This document shows, piece by piece, positions 52,203-58,932 of a stretch of DNA of 58,932 nucleotides. The position numbers and the translations under genes are program-made. How positions within the stretch are numbered: the stretch's first letter is position 1; each line of letters opens with the position of its first letter. The DNA comes from an uncultured Prevotella sp. Its GTDB lineage: Bacteria > Bacteroidota > Bacteroidia > Bacteroidales > Bacteroidaceae. The notes under the pieces are model-generated. The model saw nothing but the letters and a program-made list of their open reading frames with translations, ran no database searches and was not told where the DNA came from. The stretch is taken from NCBI GenBank assembly GCA_905211345.1, contig CAJMAO010000005.1, positions 1 through 58,932 on the forward strand. Direction: 5' to 3'.

Positions 52203-54986
52203 ATGAAAAAGAATTACAGAAAGTTATCGCTTTTTTGTCTGGCGGCAATGTTCTCTACAATGACATTCGCCGTCACCGATTCAAATGAGGCCGCACTCGG
52301 CGTGATTCGCGGACGCGTCGTCGACACGCAGAACCAAGTGCTGCCCGGAGCAACGGTAATGATTGAGAACCTGCACACGGGCGTTGTGAGCGATGTCAAC
52401 GGCTATTACGCGCTCGCAAACCTTAAACCCGGCACTTACATTATCAAGGTAAGCTATGTAGGATATGAGCCTAAGACGATGAAACTGACCGTCGCGCCCG
52501 ACAAGACCGCCGTGCACGACTTCGTGCTCTCTGACGGCGTGGAGCTTCAGGGCGTAGAGGTGAAAGGCGCGTTCCACGGACAGAGCCGCGCCATCAACCA
52601 GCAGAAAAACAGCTTCAACCTGACCAACGTGGTGTCGGCAGACCAGGTTGGCAAGTTCCCCGACTCCAACATAGGCGACGCCTTGAAGCGCATCAACGGC
52701 ATCAACGTGCAGTACGACCAGGGCGAGGCCCGCTTCGGACAGGTGCGCGGCACGTCGCCCGACCTCACCAGCGTGTCAATCAACGGCAACCGCCTGCCCT
52801 CCGCCGAAGGCGACGCGCGCAACGTGCAGCTCGACCTCATACCGGCCGACATGATACAGACCATCGAGGTTAACAAGGTCGTGACCGCCGACATGGACGG
52901 CGACGCCATCGGAGGTGCCATAAACCTCGTAACCAAGAACACGCCTTACCGCCGCGTGTTCAACGTAACGGCAGGAACGGGCTACAACTGGATTAGCGAC
53001 AAACTCCAGCTCAACCTCGGCGCGACGTGGGGCGACCGCTTCTTCAACGACAAGTTCGGCATCATGGCCGCCATATCTTACCAGAACTCGCCCGCCGGTT
53101 CGGACAACACCGAGTTCGAGTACGACCTCGACGACGACGGCAACGTAGTGCTCACCGACGCAGAAGTGCGCCAATATTACGTGACGCGCGAGCGCCAAAG
53201 CTACTCGCTCTCTATGGACTACGACTTCAGCCCGAACCATAAAATCTACTTCAACGGCATCTACAACCGCCGCAACGACTGGGAGAACCGCTACCGCGTA
53301 CAGTATCAGGACTTGGCTGACGGCGCAGGCGAGATGAAGAGCAAAATAGAGACAAAGGCCGGCTCGAAAGACAACCGCGGCGCACGCCTCGAACTCCAGC
53401 AGACAATGGACTTCACCCTCGGCGGCGACCACTTGCTGTGGGACCGCCTGCAGATGGACTGGATGGCCTCTTACTCACGCGCAAGCGAAGACCGCCCGGA
53501 CGAGCGTTACTTCAGCCTCGAGCAGAAAGACATAACCATCGACATGGAGGACGAGGGCGGACGCCAGCCCTACGCCATAACGCCCATCTCTGTTCACAAC
53601 GGCGACTGGGAAGTGGACGAATTCACGAACGCCAACGAATGGATACGCGAGAACGAGTGGAAGGCCAAGGTTGACTTCGAGCTGCCCCTCGCAAGCGGCC
53701 TGTTCGGCAACTCGCTGAAGTTCGGCGCCAAGTACACCAACAAGCACAAGACCAAGGAAGTGCTGTGTTACGACTACAAGGACGGCTACGAAAGCATCTA
53801 CGGAACCGACTACACCAACTATTACACATCGCAGATACGCGACGGCTTCATGCCCGGCTCGCAGTATAAGGCCATGGACTTCGTAAGCAAGGACTACCTC
53901 GAGCAGTTCAACGCCAAGGACTGGGCGCTGCTCGGAGGCGAGCAGGTGCTCGAGGAATCGGCAGGCGACTATGACGCAACAGAGGAGGTTACCGCCGCCT
54001 ACCTGCGCTTCACGCAGAAGCTCGGACGCAAGTTCACCGTCATGGCAGGCCTCCGCATGGAGTACACCAACCTCGAAACGAGCGGCTTCAACTGGAATAT
54101 CGACGAGAACGGAGACGAAACCCTCGACCCCACGGGCAAGTTCAAGAACGACTACGTAAGCTGGCTGCCCAGCTTCCTCGTCAAGTGGGACGCTACCGAC
54201 GACCTCAAGGTGCGCGCATCTTACACCAAGACGCTGGCCCGTCCGAAATACTCTCACCTCGTGGCCAACGCATCTTACAATACCGAGGAGTCGCCCGTTG
54301 AAATCACACTGGGCAACCCCGACCTGAAGCCCATCACCTCGCACAACTTCGACCTGTCGGGCGAATACTACTTCAAGAGCGTCGGTCTCGTATCGGCGGC
54401 AGTGTTCTACAAGCGCGTCAAGGACTATTCTGTCAACCTGAAGCGCGACATGGCTTACGGCAACTACGCCGAGGCAGAGGTGAGCCAGCCGCTCAACGCC
54501 TTCGACGCCGACCTGCTCGGAGTTGAAATCGGCTTCCAGCGCGACTTCGGCTTCATCTCTCCGGCACTGCGTTGCCTGGGCTTCTACGGCAACTACACTT
54601 ACACCCACAGCAACATCGTGAAGTCTGCCTTCGGCGACAAGGACGAGCAGAACCTGCCCGGCTCGCCCGAGCACATGGCCAACGCGTCGCTTTACTTCGA
54701 CAAATGGGGACTGAACGTGCGCCTGTCTTACAACTACACGTCAGCCTTCCAAGACGACGAGGAGTACATAGAAGACGCTCCGCTGCGCCGCTACTATGAC
54801 GCAACGCACTACATGGACCTCAACGCCAGCTACACATGGGGCAAGAACGTTAAGTTCACCGTGTACGCTCAGGCCAACAACCTGCTCAACCAGCCGCTGC
54901 GCTACTACCAAGGCGAGAAGGACAGGACAATGCAGGTGGAGTATTACGGAGTGAAACTCAACGCCGGATTCAAGGTGAACTTCTAA
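52203..54986 (+). CDS. TonB-dependent receptor (TIGR01782-like)
   Basis: A 927-residue outer-membrane transporter. I start at 52203, where a signal peptide begins (MKKNYRKLSLFCLAAMFSTMTFA). A carboxypeptidase-regulatory domain follows at about 30-120 (IRGRVVDTQNQVLPGATVMI), then a plug with NIGDALKRINGINVQ and DLIPADMIQTIEVNK...MDGDAIGGAINLVTK. This plug is typical of the Proteobacteria-like TIGR01782 receptors rather than SusC. The barrel ends on Phe (NAGFKVNF). The next gene encodes a secreted phosphoesterase, so uptake of a phosphorylated compound is plausible. Confidence 0.92.
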   Translation: MKKNYRKLSLFCLAAMFSTMTFAVTDSNEAALGVIRGRVVDTQNQVLPGATVMIENLHTGVVSDVNGYYALANLKPGTYIIKVSYVGYEPKTMKLTVAPDKTAVHDFVLSDGVELQGVEVKGAFHGQSRAINQQKNSFNLTNVVSADQVGKFPDSNIGDALKRINGINVQYDQGEARFGQVRGTSPDLTSVSINGNRLPSAEGDARNVQLDLIPADMIQTIEVNKVVTADMDGDAIGGAINLVTKNTPYRRVFNVTAGTGYNWISDKLQLNLGATWGDRFFNDKFGIMAAISYQNSPAGSDNTEFEYDLDDDGNVVLTDAEVRQYYVTRERQSYSLSMDYDFSPNHKIYFNGIYNRRNDWENRYRVQYQDLADGAGEMKSKIETKAGSKDNRGARLELQQTMDFTLGGDHLLWDRLQMDWMASYSRASEDRPDERYFSLEQKDITIDMEDEGGRQPYAITPISVHNGDWEVDEFTNANEWIRENEWKAKVDFELPLASGLFGNSLKFGAKYTNKHKTKEVLCYDYKDGYESIYGTDYTNYYTSQIRDGFMPGSQYKAMDFVSKDYLEQFNAKDWALLGGEQVLEESAGDYDATEEVTAAYLRFTQKLGRKFTVMAGLRMEYTNLETSGFNWNIDENGDETLDPTGKFKNDYVSWLPSFLVKWDATDDLKVRASYTKTLARPKYSHLVANASYNTEESPVEITLGNPDLKPITSHNFDLSGEYYFKSVGLVSAAVFYKRVKDYSVNLKRDMAYGNYAEAEVSQPLNAFDADLLGVEIGFQRDFGFISPALRCLGFYGNYTYTHSNIVKSAFGDKDEQNLPGSPEHMANASLYFDKWGLNVRLSYNYTSAFQDDEEYIEDAPLRRYYDATHYMDLNASYTWGKNVKFTVYAQANNLLNQPLRYYQGEKDRTMQVEYYGVKLNAGFKVNF

Positions 54987-55021
54987 GGAAATTGACAAAC
55001 TAATATCCTAACAACCAACCC

Positions 55022-55147
55022 TAACACCCACCCCAACCCTCCCCAAGGGAGGGAGCTTGAATGGCAGTACCCATTAAATAAAAACATTATCCAACAGCAA
55101 AAGCATACCAAACTCCCTCCCTTGGGGAGGGCGGGGGTGGGTATTAA
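55022..55147. repeat. Inverted REP-like pair between the receptor and phosphoesterase genes
   Basis: The left module at 55022-55064 and right module at 55105-55147, with about 40 bp between. The right one ends 12 bp before the phosphoesterase ATG. Confidence 0.85.
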
Positions 55148-55159
55148 ATTATCAATAAA

Positions 55160-56088
55160 ATGAAACGAATATCATCCATTATCATCCTCCTGGCCGCCGT
55201 CTTCGCAACGGCCTTCGGCCAGACGCCCGCCGAGTGGGCCAAACTTGAAAAGTCAGTCAACTTCTACGTGGCCAACGACCTCGGCCGCAACGGCTACTAT
55301 GACCAGAAACCCATAGCCGAACTGATGGGCCGCATGGCCGAGACCGTAGGCATAGAGTGCGTGGCGGCGGCAGGCGACATACACCACTTCGAGGGCGTCA
55401 CGAGCACGCAAGACCCCCTCTGGATGACCAACTACGAGCTTATCTACTCGCACCCCGAGCTTATGCTCGCGTGGTATCCCATCTGCGGCAACCACGAGTA
55501 CCGCGGAAACACGCAGGCCGTCGTCGACTACGCCAAGGTGAGCCGCCGCTGGGAAATGCCCGCCAAGTATTACACGAAAGTGCTGGAAGACGACGGCGTG
55601 ACCGTGCGCCTTGTATTCGTAGACACCACACCAATGATAGACAAGTACCGCAAGGACACCGAAAAATATCCCGACGCCTGCAAGCAGGACATACAGAAGC
55701 AGCTTGCATGGGTTGACCAGACGCTGACAGACGCCAAGGAAGACTGGGTGATAGTGATAGGCCACCACCCTATTTACGCACAATCGACCAAGAGCGAGAA
55801 GGAGCGCACCGACATGCAGAAGACGCTCAACGCCGTACTGCTGAAGCACAAGAACGTAGCCATGTACGTATGCGGCCACATACACAACTTCCAACACATA
55901 CGCAAGCCGGGCTGCACTATAGACTACGTGGTGAACACCAGCGCGAAAAGGTGACACCCATCGACGGCACGCAGTTCTGCTCGGGCGTGAGCGGCTTCTC
56001 GCTGGTATGCGCCGACAAGCAGGAACTTGACCTGCACCTCATCGATAAGGACGGCAAAGTGGTCTACACGGTGAATCACAAAAAGTAA
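55160..56088 (+). pseudogene. Exported calcineurin-like metallophosphoesterase, frameshifted near the 3' end
   Basis: The first frame (264 codons, to 55954) encodes a signal peptide (MKRISSIIILLAAVFATAFG) and a calcineurin-like phosphoesterase with AAGDIHHFEG, YPICGNHEYRG (GNHE), VIVIGHHPIYA and CGHIHNF, so the active site is complete. It stops right after VVNTSA. The following bases in the -1 frame continue a plausible C-terminus (KVTPIDGTQFCSGVSGFSL...VVYTVNHKK, ending 56088). The break is at an A4 run (55946-55949) and one extra A restores the frame. It may be a real mutation or an assembly error; the product may still work. Likely an acid or inositol phosphatase working with the upstream receptor. 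Confidence 0.75.
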
Positions 56089-56094
56089 AGTTCT

Positions 56095-56290
56095 TTTCAA
56101 GAAGTTAAAGAAGTTAGAGAAGTTAACGCTCGCTGCGCTCGCTAAGGAGTTAAAGACATTACCTATGTTGTTTGCTTTCCGATTGGAAAAACATCGTGCA
56201 AAGCATTTGTCTTTAACTCCTTAGCGAGCGCAGCGAGCGTTAACTTCTTTAACTCCTTTAACTCCTGAATAAGACTCCTTTAACTCCTTA
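56095..56290. repeat. GGAGTTAAAG inverted-repeat element (second copy)
   Basis: Opens AAGAAGTTAAAGAAGTTAGAG, contains CGCTCGCTGCGCTCGC and its complement as inner arms, and ends in runs of CTTTAACTCC. The central section is the reverse of the edges of the copy at 32163-32305. Confidence 0.8.
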
Positions 56291-56296
56291 TAAAAC

Positions 56297-56380
56297 AAAA
56301 CACCGTCTTTTGCGCTCCCGTTTGCCGTGTTTTGCGTCCTAATTAACGGCCTTTTGCAAGGCGATTGACGGCCTTTTATC
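56297..56380. repeat. Four-unit AAAG...CTTT array (copy 12)
   Basis: A degenerate copy: AAACACCGTCTTTTG, GTTTGCCGTGTTTTG, TTAACGGCCTTTTG and TTGACGGCCTTTT at 21-23 bp spacing. Confidence 0.75.
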
Positions 56381-56566
56381 ATTCACTAAAATAGTGCTTG
56401 ATAATCAAGAAGTTACGCTGCCCGTGATTTTAAGGCCGCCATGCACCAAACAGCCATGGCCAAAATCACGACAAAAACATAATAAACAACGCCTGAAAAA
56501 CCGCAAAATCCTTATATATGAAGAAAATAATCATCCATTCATGGGGCAACTTCACGAAAAAATCAG

Positions 56567-56574
56567 TATATTTG
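56567..56574 (+). promoter_or_regulatory. -7-like box upstream of the hairpin region
   Basis: TATATTTG with no clear TTTG at the expected upstream distance. It could start a transcript near 56581 that reaches the terminator-like hairpin at 56722 or continues into the LRR gene. Confidence 0.35.
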
Positions 56575-56721
56575 CCAACGGCTTCGGGGAGAAATCCGGA
56601 GCTTGCAGAAAGGCATTTGAGCTGTAGTTCTTTATTCTAAAATCGCCAAATTTAAGAATACACCAAGGAACATAAGTGAAGGATGCCCCTTTTGCTGTTT
56701 TTCGTATATGGACTTGGACGG

Positions 56722-56775
56722 AACCACTCCGCCCTGCAATTCATATATGATTCGGCGTGGAGTGGTTATTTTTCT
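56722..56775 (+). terminator. Long terminator-like hairpin in the leader of the LRR gene
   Basis: AACCACTCCGCC pairs with GGCG(T)GGAGTGGTT, with an inner TCATATATGA dyad, followed by ATTTTTCTTCC. It ends either a small RNA or an attenuated leader. The 150 bp that follow hold further GC-rich potential stems but no gene. Confidence 0.55.
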
Positions 56776-56927
56776 TCCGTTCTTTTGGTGACAGTGTTTG
56801 GCGATACTGAGAATAAGAGGACGTGGCGATAATCAAGTCCGCGCCTTTTCTGTATGCGCACCTTTCAAACCAACGGCTGAATTTGGCGGGCTTATAGGCA
56901 AGATTTTTAACTAAAAACGATATGCCT

Positions 56928-58932
56928 ATGAAAACTTTACTGAAAAAACTCTGCCTCGCGGCAGTCTGCCTGCTGGCGGCAAACACGGCAACGGCCTACG
57001 ATTTCGAGTATGACAATATTGTTTATAACATTGTTTCCGAAACGGAAAAGACATGCGAAGTGGAAGGCTATAGTGCATTTGATATATATGACATAGAATT
57101 TCCCGAAATGGTCACATATAACGGTAATCAATATCATGTAATTGGAATTGCTGCTCGTGCGTTTCAAAATTATGGGGATTTAAGGAACATAATAATTCCC
57201 AAAACTATGAAATACATTGGTGATTTTGCATTTTATGGCTGCTATAAACTTGAAAAAGCTGTCATTTCAGGAACAATAGGCGACGGAGCATTTTATTATT
57301 GCATGTCGTTACACGACGTTACACTTACTGAAACCGTGACAGAAATTGGAGATTCCGCTTTTTGCGAATGTACATATTTATACGAAATTTCTATACCCCA
57401 ATCAGTAAAGTCAATAGGCAATTATGCGTTTGCCTATTGCAATTTGAAAAATATCATAATACCTGAATCTGTAACAACAATAGGAAATTCCACATTCGAA
57501 TCATGCAGAGACTTAACTAATATAACATTACCTAATACTATTACATCAATAGGAGACAGAGCATTCTGTAATTGTCGTACTCTTGAAAGTATAAACATAC
57601 CAACGTCTGTGAAAAATATTGGAGAATCTGCATTTTCGTGGTGCGATAATCTTGTGAGTGCAACCATTTCCGGAGATATTGGAGAAAAAGCATTTTATTT
57701 ATGCGCTTCATTGACAAGCATTGTTTTAGCAGAAACAGTGACATCAATAGGTGAAGATGCTTTTTATGAATGTTCAAGTTTAAAAGATATTGAATTTTCA
57801 AACAGTTTGATTGAAATTGGAGAAAGAGCTTTCATGTCATGTTCAAGTCTAACAACTATTCAACTTCCACAAAATGTATCCTCAATAAGTGATAATGTAT
57901 TTTTAATGTGTTCCGGATTAACTGAAATTTCAATTCCAGAATCTGTTAATTCAATAGGCTATAGCGCGTTTAGAAAGTGTGTGTCTTTAAAAAATATCGA
58001 TATACCTGTTTCTGTAAAAGTTATTGAGTCTTCAGCTTTTTCTGGTTGTACAAGCCTTACCACGGCAAATATTTCAGGAGATATAAAATCTATGGCATTT
58101 ACCAACTGCACAAATTTAACAAAAGTCACTTTAACCGATTTTGTAACATCTATCGGTAGCTTTGCCTTTTCGGAATGTTCAAGCCTTGTAGATATAGACA
58201 TTCCTAAATCTGTAACACATGTGGGTATATCCGCCTTTGAAAATTGTATTAGCCTTGAAAATGCCACCATTTCAGGACAACTGGACATGGCTGCATTTAG
58301 TGGTTGCTCAAGTTTAACGAAAATTGTTTTTACTGAAACGGCATCAATAAAACAGTATTTTCAATTACAATTCCAAGGGTGTACCAATATTAAAGATATA
58401 ATAATAGAAGACGGAGATAATGCACTTAGATTACATGGCGAAATATTCAAAGATGCTCCTGTGGAAAACTTATATGTAGGACGAAATATGTCTGCGAACT
58501 ATTATTTGACAAAAAACATATTTGGAGATAATGAAAATCTCAAAGAGGTCGTATTTGGCTCAAAAGTAACAAGTTTAGGTGACTTTGGCATAAAAACATG
58601 CGAAAATATAACAAACATAACTTCTTTAAATCCCACCCCACCAACTATTGATGACAATTTTTTTACAGATGAACAATATTCAACCATCAAACTCGATGTG
58701 CCAGAAGGTTCAATATCTTTATATAAACAATCAAAAGGCTGGAGGCATTTCTATAACGAGGGGACTACGAGTATGTCAAAAATAGAAAGCGCGGCAAAAA
58801 TGACAGTAACTGCGGGCGACGGCTGCATAATGGTAAGCAACGCCAATGGCGCTATACAGGTTTACACATCCGCCGGCACGTTATTAAAAAGCGCGAAGGC
58901 AAGCGGCGACGCTGAAATAACCGTGCCCGGCC
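56928..58932 (+). CDS. BspA-like leucine-rich-repeat surface protein (partial, runs off window)
   Basis: At least 668 codons, open to the window end. A signal peptide is clear (MKTLLKKLCLAAVCLLAANTATA; an ATG two codons upstream is possible). More than a dozen 23-residue LRR_5 units of the form LxxIxIPxSVxxIGxxAFxxC follow, some in a variant beginning TISGDIG. The end (MVSNANGAIQVYTSAGTLLKSAKASGDAEITVPG) looks like the start of a type IX sorting tail, so perhaps 15-20 codons are missing. It is much more AT-rich than the rest of the window. Such proteins mediate adhesion to host or other bacteria. Confidence 0.9.
   Translation, partial: MKTLLKKLCLAAVCLLAANTATAYDFEYDNIVYNIVSETEKTCEVEGYSAFDIYDIEFPEMVTYNGNQYHVIGIAARAFQNYGDLRNIIIPKTMKYIGDFAFYGCYKLEKAVISGTIGDGAFYYCMSLHDVTLTETVTEIGDSAFCECTYLYEISIPQSVKSIGNYAFAYCNLKNIIIPESVTTIGNSTFESCRDLTNITLPNTITSIGDRAFCNCRTLESINIPTSVKNIGESAFSWCDNLVSATISGDIGEKAFYLCASLTSIVLAETVTSIGEDAFYECSSLKDIEFSNSLIEIGERAFMSCSSLTTIQLPQNVSSISDNVFLMCSGLTEISIPESVNSIGYSAFRKCVSLKNIDIPVSVKVIESSAFSGCTSLTTANISGDIKSMAFTNCTNLTKVTLTDFVTSIGSFAFSECSSLVDIDIPKSVTHVGISAFENCISLENATISGQLDMAAFSGCSSLTKIVFTETASIKQYFQLQFQGCTNIKDIIIEDGDNALRLHGEIFKDAPVENLYVGRNMSANYYLTKNIFGDNENLKEVVFGSKVTSLGDFGIKTCENITNITSLNPTPPTIDDNFFTDEQYSTIKLDVPEGSISLYKQSKGWRHFYNEGTTSMSKIESAAKMTVTAGDGCIMVSNANGAIQVYTSAGTLLKSAKASGDAEITVPG

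Noticed and set aside
55940..55955. Programmed -1 frameshift in the phosphoesterase
   Set aside because: The site does not form a classical X XXY YYZ heptamer and no stimulatory structure is evident; a simple one-base loss in an A run explains it better.

Overview
The window comes from a Bacteroidales bacterium, most likely a Prevotellaceae member. The evidence is: promoters of the Bacteroidota type (TAnnTTTG, often with TTTG about 19-20 bp upstream) before many genes; type IX secretion genes porU and porV; a DUF4290 gene next to murA; TonB receptors with a carboxypeptidase-regulatory domain; a BspA-like leucine-rich-repeat protein; and intergenic repeat arrays that I associate with Prevotella-type genomes. 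The species is an inference.

Layout. 1-4149: an outer-membrane TonB receptor (minus), tRNA-Arg(CCT) with its own promoter and terminator, and a GT52-like glycosyltransferase. 4160-7315: gpmI behind a duplicated promoter block, then an ispF reading frame fused to an upstream DUF559 nuclease domain. 7316-12746: a FAH-family hydrolase / porU / porV operon (minus). 13256-16199: rplM-rpsI-rpsB-tsf (minus) with a structured leader. 16820-25109: secreted proteins, namely an FN3 protein, a lipoprotein plus large periplasmic protein pair, and a PL1 pectate lyase, two of them with type IX-like C-termini. 25222-31184: tsaB, DUF4290, murA, rimM, dxr and rseP (minus), divergent from yicC-gmk-nadD (31275-33625). 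33677-34933: an isolated PD-(D/E)XK nuclease-like gene.

35332-51759 is a surface-glycan region: an EptA/sulfatase-fold membrane transferase, two acyltransferase-3 proteins, a UbiA-type phosphoribosyltransferase with a HAD phosphatase and a multi-pass membrane protein (possible polyprenyl-phosphate-pentose pathway), three glycosyltransferases or glycosyltransferase-like proteins, a flippase, and a LicD / octopine-dehydrogenase-like / nucleotidyltransferase-aminotransferase trio that probably makes and attaches a phospho-amine substituent. 52203-56088: a TonB receptor followed by a frameshifted metallophosphoesterase. 56928-58932: a partial BspA-like protein running off the window.

The most unusual content is non-coding. 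Twelve intergenic gaps carry arrays of four roughly 22-bp units built on short AAAG...CTTT near-palindromes. Five gaps between co-directional genes are framed by inverted pairs of a GC-rich REP-like module. Four operons carry the same 33-bp AT-rich hairpin with a conserved loop exactly 20 bp upstream of the -7 box, its right arm ending in the -33 TTTG. Two further inverted-repeat families are also present. Together these suggest a genome densely organised by small repeats, some of which are promoter parts or have entered coding sequence.
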